Assembly (NCBI GenBank): GCA_028583415.1
Contig: CM053272.1
Location: 77,307,479-77,371,478 of the forward strand
DNA: 64,000 nt
Source of the DNA: Protea cynaroides
Lineage: Eukaryota; Streptophyta; Magnoliopsida; Proteales; Proteaceae
Direction of reading: 5' to 3'
The notes under the pieces were generated by a model. The model ran no database searches. It had not been told where the DNA came from and worked only from the letters and a program-made list of their open reading frames with translations. A program made the position numbers and the translations under genes. Numbering within the stretch: position 1 is the stretch's first letter; every line of letters begins with the position of its first letter. This document shows positions 45,471 through 56,702 of this stretch, piece after piece.

Positions 45471-46742
45471 TCAACCACCCGTTGATCAGTCACACGCTGA
45501 GCATCCCTCAGCTCTCCCACTCGTTGATCCAACAAACGCTGAGCATCCAGAAGCTCTCCCACCCGCTGATCTGACATGCGTTGAGGAACCAAAAGCTCTC
45601 CCACCCGCTGATCGAACAAGCGCTGAGCATCTAGAAGCTCTCCCATCCTAAAATCAGACATGCGCTGAGCCTCTCGTATCTCATGCAATATCCCAATCAT
45701 GTCATCAGAATGTGCATACGAAGGACTAGCTGCATGTGAAGGACCAGCTGCATAAGAAGGACCAACTCCTATAGCATGAGTAGGTGATGGAGGAGGTATG
45801 GCATCCACATCCATGTACAAATGATTGTCATCACCCCCATGAACCCCTACTTCAGCGGCTGCTACTGCTGCCTCAGCATCAGCCATTTCCACTCGAGTAC
45901 GTAGACGCACCAGAGCGTTCCTCTCCTCGTCGCTGACCTGGGCATCCCGCATGCCCATCTTACAGATGGCCTCCCAATCCAAAGGTGATGAGAAGGATTT
46001 CTCCTGAATCTTCTCATCCACCATGTCAACACCCAGGTGGGTCAGTAGCAGAGAGATCATGCGTCCATAAGGCAGGTTGCCAGTATGACCGGGCAACAAC
46101 ACTGATCATCGTTCGCATGATGATGTAAGGAAGGAAGACGGGCTGCATAATGCAGATACAGTACAATAGATACTGGGTCAATTGGGAGATCCTCTCGTAG
46201 TGTCCACTCTGAGGTGTCAGGTTGTGCTGAATAATCTTGCAGTACACCCGAGGCTCTGGACGAAGGTAGATCGCTTTCATCTCCCAGCGATCCTCTTTGA
46301 TGATTTGACGATCAATCTTAGCTCTCATCTCCAATGAAAAGAACTGGGGTTCTCTAGGGGCACAAAATACCAAGGGGCCGTCATATGAAATGCCCAACAA
46401 GTCGGCTAGCTGCCGATAGTCAAATGAAATCTTGACCCCATAGACGTAGCTGGTGATCCGAAGCTCTCTATCCCTCTCGGTATCGTTGTAATCTCCCACC
46501 ACCTGGAGATTACAGTAAAACTGTCTCACCAAATCCGGCCAAGTGCAGGCGTCATAGGTGATCACAGGAAGCCAGCCCATGTCACCAAAAGCCCTCTCCA
46601 CATCGAACAGGGCCAGGCTAGCCAAGTATATCCGACGACCTCCCTCTACCTTCTTACGAGAATAGCGAGCATACTGTGTCTCCACCTCGTTAGAACAGAA
46701 GCGGACTGGGTCATGAACCCTGGGTACCTTGGTACGAGCCAT

Positions 46743-47345
46743 AGTATCTGCAAAAACAAAGAGAAACAGATATTGGGTTAGTAAAGATGAAAAACCCAAA
46801 ATTTTTGACAGTATAACGACATAAATTGGTCAAAAGCCTCACTTTTCACCCATACACGTGGGCAAGAGGACTTATAAAGGTTTTAAATAATCCTGCAAGA
46901 CTCATACAGTTGGAAATTTTATTTAAAGAGATCGAATTTGATGAAATTTCAAGAAATTCAAAAATCTCGACAAATTATGACAAAAATGGGGAATTTCAAG
47001 TTTCTCGATAACCAACTGATGAAACTCAAAATTTTTTGAGGGCTTTAGTCCATTGAGCCACCAACAACAAAAGCCCCCAATAGAAATCCAATTTTTACAG
47101 TTGGAAAAAGTTTAATTTGAAGAAAACGAGTTAAATGAGCAAAAACCTAGTTAAGAAACCCCAAAAACATGAAAATGTAGAGATCATACCCGTAGACGAG
47201 GAGTAGACGTCAAAATAAGAAGCAAATAGCACCAATGAGTCCGAGTTGGCACTGTAGCAACTCAGAGGGACGAGCCGAGTCAGAAAGGAGGAGGAAGAAT
47301 GAGAAATGGATTCAAAATCGGGATTAAAAACCTGATTTTTAGTCC
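46743..47345 (-). promoter_or_regulatory. E2 antisense leader: donor, 442-nt intron, acceptor
   Basis: On the minus strand, GGTTTTTAATCCC (about 47330) may act as TATA. The leader ends CTACGG|GTATGA (intron from 47189) and the acceptor CTCTTTGTTTTTGCAG ends at 46748. The acceptor is the clearest of the four copies. Confidence 0.55.
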
Positions 47346-47575
47346 GAGGGTTGGAGAATTCGACCAAGACATCCGACCCCCCCTCCGACCCCCTCATCGA
47401 CCCTCGGCTCTCGGTAATCTGATAGAGAACCAGGGGTCGAACCCTGGGTCGGACATCCATCGACCCCCTCATCGACCCCCGGCTCTCGATAAGAATCAGT
47501 GATTTCTCAGGGTCGCATACTGAGGGTCGGACATCCATCGACCCCCACCATCGACCCTGCAGTGAAAATACAGTA
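47345..47575. repeat. pre-gag array of GGGGTCGA/CGACCCCC words (E2)
   Basis: The array has CATCGACCCTCGGCTCTCGG, GACCCCCTCATCGACCCCCG, and GGGTCGGACATCCATCGACC, in direct and inverted orientation. CTCTCGGTAATCTGATAG and CTCTCGATAAGAATCAG lie inside. The CCCCC variant is the one found in the E2 LTRs. Confidence 0.75.
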
Positions 47576-47705
47576 TTTTCGACAGAATGATCTGAAAAAT
47601 TTGAAATTTGCATTTTTTAGTGGATTTAAAATATGAGAATGAAGTATGTAATGATTGCCTCACGTATTCTATGATTTTCAGGCATTCCCACTACCAGAAC
47701 AGATA

Positions 47706-48985
47706 ATGGCTGGACGTAGAGTGACCAGACAAAGCCGTAACTCTATCCCACCACCACCACATGTGGGGCAAGACAGCCAGATACACCCAGAAACACAGGA
47801 GAATATGAACACTACACCGTCCGTAATTAATGGGCAGACAAATCCTACAAATCTGCCAGCTCCACCTACAGACCTGGCTACAGTAGTAATGAATTTGGCC
47901 AACAGCTGCAGCAAATACAATAGGCACAAGCTACTATGCAAGCTGCCATAGGCATGACCTTTCCAGCTGCATGGACGACACCGATGCCAGCAGGACAGGC
48001 AAGCACAGTACCAAGGGGAAGTAACACAGTACCCCACGCACCTCAGACTCCCATTATGCAGGCTCAAGTACAAAACCCTGAAGTAGGTCCAGGTGGATAT
48101 CAATACCAACCACCTATATATGGAGCTTATGTTCCGCATCAACTGGACCACTCCAGAATGGTGGAGCATTTTCTGAAGATGAAGCCTAAGGAGTATACTA
48201 GTAAGCCAGCTGATCCTTTGTGGCTAGCACACTGGATCGATGAGATGGAGAGAAATTTCACGATGATGACAGTGAATGAGGAAGAAAAGGTATTGTGTGC
48301 AACGTTTATGCTGAAAGGCGATGCACACCACTGGTGGAAGTCCACACAGACATATCTGATGACAAAGCACACCCAATTGACTTGGGATATATATAAGGAG
48401 GCATTCTTTGGGAAGTATTTTCCTAGGAGTTTCAGAGATTCCATGGAGAAGAAGTTCCTGAGTTTATATCAGGGACAGATGACTGTCGATGCATACCAAC
48501 AACGTTATGAGGAGCTATTTTTCTTCGCACCAGTCAGTATGCACGTAGAAGATACAAAGACCCAAAGGTTCATCATGGGACTTAGGGGAAGCATACGCGA
48601 ACATGTTCTGGGACTTGAAAAGAAAATCTACAATGAAGCTGTACAAATTGCTCGAGTGATAGAGTCGAGCCAGAAAGAGAGCTACTTTGCTCAAAATAGA
48701 GGAATCAAAAGGCTAAATGGAAATTCTTACAATGGAGGGAACACCAAGGTATTCAAACCCTTCCATACTCAAGGTTTCAATGCTGCAACCAAGACTACTT
48801 CAGAAGCTCATCAGCAACAAAAGACAAATAATGAAGGGTTAAAATGCTATAATAGCTAGCAATTGGGACATATGGCAAGGGAGTGTCCTAAGCCCAAGAA
48901 GCAACTACAACAAGGCAGAGTTTATGCGGTTACATCTGAAGATGCTACTGCATCGTCTGATGTGGTCACAGGTATGACCTGAATC
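47706..48985 (+). pseudogene. gag: E2 gag
   Basis: The ATG (MAGRRVTRQSRN) lies 24 nt after the acceptor ATGATTTTCAG (ends 47681). A 1-nt deletion near 47898 and a TAG near 47920 break the N-terminal linker. From 47936 a 307-codon frame covers the capsid: WLAHWIDEMERNFTMMTV, LCATFMLKGDAHHWWK, LTWDIYKEAFFGKYFPRSF, MTVDAYQQRYEELFFFAP. The knuckle CYN-S-stop-QLGHMAREC has lost one Cys and gained a TAG at 48857-48859. The stop in the mini-intron ends the frame. Confidence 0.9.
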
Positions 48986-49041
48986 TTATCATTTTGTGTT
49001 ACATTATGTGAGCATGTAGACTAAATCAAAACAAATCATAG
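48972..49041 (+). other. gag-protease mini-intron (E2, 70 nt)
   Basis: It is bounded by GTCACAG|GTATGACC and AATCATAG|GTATCG, with GTAGACTAAA as branch region about 20 nt before the end. It is not a multiple of three, but splicing puts gag and protease in one frame. Confidence 0.7.
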
Positions 49042-52000
49042 GTATCGTACCTATTAATGGAATTTCCGCCAGAGTACTCTTTGATTCAGGAGCTACTAAT
49101 TCTTTTATATCTGTGTCATTTGGAAAGAAGCTAAATCTACCCCTTAAATCCTTAGATTACAAACTGCTTGTACGATCGCCTATGGGATTAGAAGTGGAAT
49201 CAGAAAAAGGTTACGGACCATGTCTAGTTCTTATTGATGAAAAGACTCTGGATGCAACCTTGATCTAACTTGAGATGGCAGACTTTGACGTCATTCTTGG
49301 GAATGGACTGGTTAGCTCGGCATTCTGCAAACCTATTGTGTGCCGAAAAGAAGCTGACATTCAAAGACAAAAAAGAAGCAGAGTTCAGTTTTTTGGGAAC
49401 CAAACTTCCCCGTAAACGAAAGCTCATACTCTCTGCATTAAAGGCTACGAAGTGCCTTAAAAAAGGAATCGATCTTACCAAAGAAGCACCATGAATGGAG
49501 GATATTGATGTCGTGCGTGACTATCCAGATGTATTTCCTGAAGAACTACCAGGATTACCACCCGACCGCGCTACAGAGTTTGTTATAGATCTGATACCCG
49601 GAGCCGCACCAATATCTAAAGCACCTTATCGAATGGCTCCTACTGAATTGAAGGAATTAAAAGTACAACTACAAGAACTGCTGGACAAGGGCAACATCCG
49701 ACCAAGCATATCACCATGGGGAGCGCCAGTATTATTCGTAAAGAAGAAGGACGGTAGTGTTCAATTGTGTATAGACTACCGGGAACTAAATAAACTGACA
49801 ATCAAGAATCGATATCCATTGCCTCGGATCGATAACTTGTTCGATCAGTTGAAAGGTGCCAAAGTGTTCTCCAAGATCGATCTTCGCTCAGGCTACCATC
49901 AGTTGAAGATTAAGGATGATGTTATTTCCATGACAGCATTCAGGACCAGATATGGACATTATGAATTTTTGGTCATGTCTTTCGGATTGACGAACGCACC
50001 AACAACTTTTATGGAACTTATGAATCGGGTATTCCATGATATGTTGGATACGTCGGTTATTGTATTCATCGATGATATATTGGTCTACTCCAAAGGCGAG
50101 GAAACTCATATAAAGAATCTAAAATCTGCTCTGTAGCGATTACGGAAAGAGAAGCTCTATGCCAAATTTACAAAGTGTGACTTTTGGCTAAAGGAAGTCA
50201 CTTTTCTAGGTTATGTGGTATCCCCTGAAGGAATTAAAGTGGATCATAGCAAGATCGAAGCTATTGTGAAGTGGAAAGCACCGAAGAGCGTTGCAGAAAT
50301 TAAAAGTTTCTTAGGTCTAGCTGGGTATTATCGACGATTTGTGGAAGACTATTCCGAATTGCCGTACCTCTTACCAGTTTGACTAAGAAGGGCAAAAAGT
50401 TTGTGTGGACTGATAAATGCAAGAAGAGTTTCCAAACATTGAAGGCTAGATTGATATCAGCTCCAATCTTGACCATTTCGATTTTAGGACAACCATTTAT
50501 TTTGTACACTGATGCATCAGGATTGGGATTAGGATGTGTACTTATGCAAGGAGAACAAGTAATTGCATATGCCTCAAGACAATTGAAGACACATGAGAAG
50601 AACTATCCCACTCATGATTTGGAATTAGTGGCAGTAGTACATGCTGTCAAAATATGGAGACATTACTTGTACGGAGAGAAATTTTAGATTAAATCAGATC
50701 ATAAGAGTCTTACTTACCTCTTTAATCAGAAGGAGTTGAATATGAGACAAAGAAGATGGCTGGAACTATTGAAAGACTATGATTGTGATATCCAGTATCA
50801 TCTGGGAAAAGCTAATGTGGTTGCGGATGCACTAAGTAGAAAGGCAATGATGAAATCTCAAGAAGAGGTTAGCACCACTGCTGCACTGTGTACTACCGGA
50901 AGAGTGTTCAATTACGGTAATGAACAGTTTGTGATAGATGTACCGGGTGAATCAACCAACCAAGGGTTTATCCATCAGTTTTCAAAAATGTTTGCCACAT
51001 TGAAGATTGTACCCGATATACTTGAGGAAGTGAAAACAGCGATTAAAGCGGACCCTTATTTAAGAACGGTATAAGAAGACATCGAAAAAGGTAGGATTGT
51101 TCCTGAGTTCACCTTAGATGATGAAAAGGTACTGAAGTACAAAGGAAGAATATGTGTATCCGAAACAAAAAATTGGATATTAGACACCGACTAATGAAGG
51201 AAGCCCATACCACCGCCTATTCGATACACCCTGGAAGTACAAAAATGTATCATGACCTAAAGAAATTATATTGGTGGAGGGGAATGAAAGCAGATATAGC
51301 CAAGTTCGTGTCTCAATGCCTAAATTGTCAGAAGGTGAAAGCTGAACGACAAAGACCAGCAGGACTGTTACAGTCGTTACCAGAACCAGCATGGAAATGG
51401 GACTGCATCACTATGGACTTCGTCACAGGGTTACCATTAACTCCCCGAATAGTTGATGCAGTTTGGGTGATTGTAGACAGACTGACTAAAATGGCTCCAT
51501 TTATAGCTATACGACCTCAGTATAAACTGGAGAGGTTAGCTAAGTTATATGTGGATAATATTGTCAGATTACACTGTGTACTTGAAAGCATTGTGTCCGA
51601 CAGAGATCCACGATTTACTTCAAAGTTTTGGAAAGGATTACAGAAGGCTATGGGTACAACATTGAAGTTCAGTACTGCATTCCATCCTCAGACAGACGGA
51701 CAGTCGGAGCGCGCCATTCAGATTCTAGAAGACATGCTCCGAGCTTGCGTAATTGATTTCAAAGGATCATGGGATGAAAAATTACCACTGATTGAGTTTG
51801 CTTATAATAATAGCTATCAGGCTACTATACAGATGTCACCCTATGAAGCACTGTATGGCAGGAAGTGTCGAACTCCTTTGTTTTGGAATGAAGTTGGAGA
51901 ACGTAGTATTGTTGGACCAGAATTTATTGAAGAGACATGTCGAGTAGTTGACATTATCAAGGAACGAGTAAGAACTGCTCATAATCATCAGAAGCAATAT

Positions 52001-52460
52001 GCGGATACTAGACGCCGAGACCTTGAATTCACCATAGGTGATAAGGTATTCCTCAAAGTGTCACCTATGCGAGGTTTGAAATGGTTCGGACAGAAAGGGA
52101 AATTAAGTCGGAGATATGTCGGACCATATGAGATTCTAGCTAAATGTGGAAAAGTGGTTTATCAGTTAGCACTACCACCATCTATGTCAAGTGTGCATGA
52201 CGTATTTCATATCTCCTTATTGAAGAAGTATGTCAGAGACCCAACGCACGTTTTGACAGTAGATCTACCTGATCTGACTGATGATTTAACATTTGAAGTA
52301 ACACCAACTGAAATCACCAGCCGAAAGGTGCAACGACTACACAACCGTGACATTTATTATGTTAAGGTCACCTGGAGAAGCAAAGATATAGAAAAAATCA
52401 CATGGGAAGAAGAGAATGCTATGTGAAAGCAATACCCTCATCTATTCGACTCGAAAGGTA
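49042..52460 (+). pseudogene. pol: E2 pol: protease, RT, RNase H, integrase, chromodomain
   Basis: Protease VLFDSGATNSFIS (about 49075). RT from FVKKKDGSVQLCIDYRELNK (49736 on) through SFGLTNAPTTF and VFIDDILVYSK (about 50065). RNase H ILYTDASGLGLG (about 50503) and SDHKSLTYLFNQKE. Integrase is one open frame of 424 codons (51152-52426): HHCC finger ending CLNC, the three acidic sites in TMDF, SDRDPRF and GQSERAIQILED, then RYVGPYEIL, and a chromodomain ITSRKVQRLHNRDIYYVKVT. Defects: TAA near 49266, a 1-nt insertion near 49300, stops at 49492, 50134, 50685, 51072 and 52424, and frameshifts near 50355 and 51170. The chromodomain probably guides integration to heterochromatin in this lineage. 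Confidence 0.92.
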
Positions 52461-52488
52461 TGTACAATTTCGAGGATGAAATTTTTAT

Positions 52489-52502
52489 AAGTAGGGGGGA
52501 GT
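52489..52502 (+). other. polypurine tract of E2
   Basis: AAGTAGGGGGGAGT lies directly before the 3' LTR. Confidence 0.8.
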
Positions 52503-54837
52503 TGTAAGACCCGTATCAAACTAACCGGTCTTATCACCTTGTACCAGGGCTACCTATCATGGTCGAGCCAAATGGACCAAGTACGTAAAGGAAATAGCGA
52601 AACCAGGTACTATACTGACCCAAAAATAGTAAATTGGAGGGCAGGGTCACATACCTAGATAGGCAGGGTCGACCCCCCCTCACTAAGAAGTCAGACCCCT
52701 GATATTTAACTGGGGGTTAGACAACTTAGAAACTGAGGGTCGACGAGATCTCCGACCCCCACATCGACCCCCTGTTTGCCGACAGAAACCGCAATGGAGA
52801 AACTTTCCAAATTTCAATGGGATTCCTTCCTAATCTTAATGGGACTTATTTTGGGAGATTCTACTCTATTAATAGGATGTCCCTAAGCCTCTTTCACTCC
52901 TTTTGAAACCCTAATTGAAAGTGAGAGAAAGAGAAGAGAAGGAGAAGAGAAGAAAAGCTGGAGAAGAAGACCAAAGTGAAGAATTCAGAGAAATCTCTGA
53001 ATCCTAGCAATACCTAAGGTATGGTTTACATCTCCATTGATGATCTAAGACCTCAGAATAGTTCATGAAGAGGGTATGGTCTAGGGGAAACCCAAATCAT
53101 ACATCCATGGGAAGATTTCAATGAAATCCATGGAGAAATCATGGTAGGCAAAGTTAGGAAGAAACCTAGAGTTCTAAGCCATAGAACAAGCCTAGAATGG
53201 ATTGTGAAAGTAAGCCATTGGACCAAAACATGAAAGAATGGACTGTAGAATGATATTCTCGACTCAACCCACGGGGGGTTGCACGTGGAGTCGATTGGGA
53301 ATCGACCCTACCAGACCACAGGATCGACCCCCAGTATTCAGGAAGTCCAGGAAAGGGGTGGTCGCATCCAGAGTCGATGAAACATCCGACCCTGGCATCG
53401 ACCCTACCCTGGGGGGTCGTAGTAAACTGCTACCTTACCTGCGACCCACCCTGCGACCCGTACTTAAAAATAAGCCTAAAAGTGCCGGAATGACTTGCAA
53501 CCAAAATCTATCGACTTGTTAGGTTTTCCTATTGATATAAAAGTGGGTTTTAAAGCTTGAAAGAGGATCTACACTCAAGCAAAGGTGAGGGAACAAGACC
53601 TAAACTAATTGGCTAATAATAAACTATTTTTATTTTCTTGAGTCCAATGCCATGCCTGATTCTATGCGTGTATGCTTGTAATGTGCATTCAACATGTCAT
53701 CCAATATTCCTGCTATTAATGTTCATGCGTATTTAATTATATTTTGTTTATAGCATGATGATGATGATGATGATGGTAGGAATAAACATGTGAATGTATG
53801 TGTGTGGTTAGTGTGCTTGATGCGAGTAGAGTATCAGGGGGGAATGTGACATTGTGGTTCAGCCTGGTCACTAGACTCTAGCTCTATCTCTACTCAAGTC
53901 TTGTCCACTGACATCGTCGTATTGCCATTACCTTAGCAGAACTATTACGTCGTAGGGTATCAGGGGAGGTGGTCTCGGACCGTGTAGTCTTCGACTCTAT
54001 CAGGGGGCCTTAGCTCTATCTCTATGGACGTATTGAAGGATGCTGGGGTGAGGCCATAGGTACACTATTTGACATTAGGATTGGTTAGTTACGAGTCCAG
54101 TTTGCAAGCCCTCGCCAGCAGGGGCTTACGTGTTGGTATGGGTAGAGTATCAGGGAAAATGTGATACGGTGTGGTCCTAAGCACTTTAGCTCTATCTCTA
54201 TTCCATAGTGGGTGCATGTGGGACGACAATAAATGTTAACCTTTGGGTAGCTTCACACACTCGTGTATAGAGGTGAGGCGGCCACCGAACCTTTCTATAG
54301 CACATTGCAAACTTATATACCAGACCACAGATATGAATTGAATGCATGCATATGTTTGTTGCATTGTTTTGTTTGCTCACTGAGCCGTGATGTGTGCTCA
54401 CCCTTTCGACGTCGAATATTTTTAGTTGATGATGCAGGTACCACGGTGAAAAACTATATGAATGCTTCTGTGTACGGGAACGTCACTGCGATGGAAGCTG
54501 AAGACTTAGTGGAAACGGATGACTCTTCGTGCGAGTGCAACGCATGCATTTTCGATTAGATTTCATTTGAATTATTAAGGAAATATAATTGATATTTTAT
54601 TTACTTATGTCTTGGTTGTTACAACATAATTTGATATTTTATTTATGATTATCACAGTTAGATTCCTCAGTTCATTTATTACTAAGACTTCCGTTATTGT
54701 GTATTTATTCTGATTATGGTTGTGGATGTGTATGGTTTAATTTCAATGGACACAGCCTATTAGAGATCTTGGTTGAACCGTTGGTTTATTAGCGGTTCAT
54801 CACACCGTTCTGAATGGTGCAAAATTGGGGTGTAACA
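52503..54837 (+). mobile_element. E2 3' LTR, 2335 bp
   Basis: It runs from TGTAAGACCC to GGGGTGTAACA and is collinear and nearly identical with the 5' LTR. The TATA box is changed to TATTAATA (52867). Confidence 0.95.
54438..54559 (+). CDS. putative LTR-encoded terminal exon (E2 3' LTR)
   Basis: There are 122 nt from the acceptor (ends 54437) to a TAG. The frame is open and ends DSSCECNACIFD, with a few substitutions relative to the 5' LTR copy. In a provirus this copy lies after pol, so a spliced read-through to it is also possible. Confidence 0.45.
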
Positions 54838-54842
54838 GCAAT

Positions 54843-54927
54843 CGTGATTCCTACGAAAGTGAGTTAGGATTTTATTTTTATATTTTTCTTTGCTTGAGGA
54901 GATACAAAAGCTAAGTGTGGGGGTATT
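54843..54927 (+). other. H 3' non-coding region (right part) and polypurine tract
   Basis: It continues H after E2. AGCTAAGTGTGGGGGTATT (54909-54927) is the polypurine tract next to the H 3' LTR. Confidence 0.7.
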
Positions 54928-56601
54928 TGATAAGTGTGTAATTTTTATATTTTATTCCCTTTACACTATACTATTTAATATGTTTTTTCCCTAATTGAAC
55001 TGAATAGAATGAATTTTATAAAAATATATTTTATAGACATTGTGAATTAATTGTTGAAAGATAGGAAAATTTCAGTGTTCTTAATATTGACGTTTTGAGT
55101 TTCATGCAGATTTTTGATGTGGAAAGAGTTTTATAATTGAAATGTTGTCTTCAGTAATGTTGTGGAGGATGTCTCAACCTTTTTGGAATGATTTTATGAA
55201 GAAAAATCTGAATTTGTTTGGACCTCCAAACATCACCACAAAGTCTGACACAAAAATCTGATCCGAATCCAAATTAGAGCAGCCGTACGATCTGATTAAA
55301 GCATTCAACGGTGGATGAAAATTTCATAAAGAGTCTCCTACTAAAGTTAGGAAACCTACAATAGAAGACTCTAAAGAAGAAAAGGAAATTCTACAATTTC
55401 AGAATTCTAAATAGAGAAGGAATTCTATATAGAGAAGAAATTCTAAACAAAGAAGGAATCCTACACAAAGAAGGAGTTATAAGTTACAAAGGACTGTCAA
55501 CTTTTATATATAGGGCACTAGTGTTAAGATGATGAATCTCTCACTCTTTTACTGGAAATGTTTCTGCCTCTAAAAGGATTGTAATGTCTAGCTAATTTTC
55601 TCATTTAGTTCAAGGGGATTTTAAAGCCCAAACTCATTTAAATGGTGTAATCTCTATTCAGTAACGTTTTTCTTTTTTTTTCTTTTATTATAATTGCTTA
55701 TGTTATTCTTTTCTCTTTATTTATGATATTTGTCTGAATAGTTCAGTAATGGCTTGCTGAATCAGTTGGATTAATATTAATTGCTAGATCAAGAATCTGT
55801 GATATGTAATCATCCTAGTTCTAATCACAAGTAGCAAATAGTGGTAGATGATTATGTCCAAGTTTTCGTCTCACCATTGTGAATAATATAACCTAAGTTA
55901 AATAATCCCCGCTTATATATGTTTGTTACTTAGATTGATCTATTTTCCACCCTCTTAATGCAGCCATTGAATTGAATATTGAGAGCTTATTTAGTGTTGT
56001 TCAATGGTTAGATCTCACTGAAGAGCTTATTTCAGTATAGATACTTAAAGGAAAACTCGGGTAACAGAGTGTATTGTTATCTAGGGTCTTTAATTCTAAT
56101 TGCGATTGTTGCTTAGATTGATCTATTTTCTACCCTCTTAATGCTGCCATTGAATTAAATATTGAAAGCTTATTTAGTGTTGTTCAATGGTTAGATATCA
56201 CTGAAGAGCTTATTTCAATAGAGATACTTAAGGGAAAACTCGAGTAACAGAGCGTATTGTTATCTAGGGTCTTTAATTCTAATTGGAAGGGAGAGATTAA
56301 CATTGTGATTAATTTTACTCCTTGCATATGTGGGTGGATATTGAACCAAGAACTGAATATTCTCATCTAATTATCTTCCTATTTAAATTCTGTCTGTTTA
56401 CTTATAATTTGATTCAAACAACCAAAACCCCCTTCGTTATTGTGTTTACATAGCATTAATTAGTATATTTAGTTTGAGTAGAACATAAATTTTAATCAAT
56501 TCATTCTCTATGGGATTGACCTTTGCTTATCCTATTTACAGTTTATTAAGTAGGTTAGTAAAGAAATATTTAATTAAATTGGAGCATTCGACATGCTACC
56601 A
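54928..56601 (+). mobile_element. H 3' LTR, 1674 bp, with internal tandem duplication
   Basis: It is collinear with 34592-36081 except for an extra ~184 bp. The segment beginning near 55919 (GTTACTTAGATTGATCTATT) is repeated from 56104 (GTTGCTTAGATTGATCTATT) to 56287. Confidence 0.9.
55919..56287 (+). repeat. two-copy tandem duplication of about 184 bp in the H LTR
   Basis: Each copy runs from the TTAGATTGATCTATTTTC block to GGTCTTTAATTCTAATTG. The 5' LTR has one copy (about 35582-35767). The copies have diverged by several substitutions. Confidence 0.85.
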
Positions 56602-56702
56602 ATCATATGGGACTAATGCTGTATATTTTTGACTTATCTTGTAAATTATCTCATACATTTTGGCCATGTTTTCACTAACCATCTAGGTACTATTAGGCTA
56701 AA

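Larger units (their letters stand above)
43140..46742 (-). pseudogene. E2 antisense ORF, split by the solo LTR and one frameshift
   Basis: The ATG at 46742 (MARTKVPRVHDPVRF) lies 5 nt after the acceptor GTTTTTGCAG. Blocks in order: FDVERAFGDMGWLPVITYDA, VRQFYCNLQVVGDYNDTERD, LADLLGISYDGPLVFCAPRE, YCKIIQHNLTPQSGHYERIS. A 2-nt deletion near 46095 shifts the frame; it continues with NLPYGRMISLLLTHLGVDM, WEAICKMGMRDAQVSDEERN, DVDAIPPPSP, and then about five repeats of a 14-residue unit (like GELLDAQRLFDQRV) at 45660-45480, a likely coiled coil. After the solo LTR the frame resumes at 43256 with LTASLQTTQTQIA to about 43140. Estimated full length is 450 codons. Function unknown; the domain resembles PF20167 as I remember it. 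Confidence 0.8.
40521..54837 (+). mobile_element. E2: most complete chromovirus copy, GCAAT target duplication
   Basis: GCAAT flanks it at 40516-40520 and 54838-54842. It has a 5' LTR, primer site, antisense ORF interrupted by a solo LTR, pre-gag array, gag, gag-pro intron, pol, polypurine tract and 3' LTR. The two LTRs are nearly identical, so it is the youngest large element here. Confidence 0.95.
34592..56601 (+). mobile_element. element H: Athila-like Ty3/gypsy, internally deleted, hosting E2
   Basis: LTRs 34592-36081 and 54928-56601 both start TGATAAGTGTGTAATTT and end GACATGCTACCA. The first is followed by a tRNA-Asp-type primer site. The second is preceded by AAGTGTGGGGGTATT. Gag and protease resemble Athila-group proteins; RT, RNase H and the integrase core are missing. 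E2 sits in its 3' non-coding region. Confidence 0.85.
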
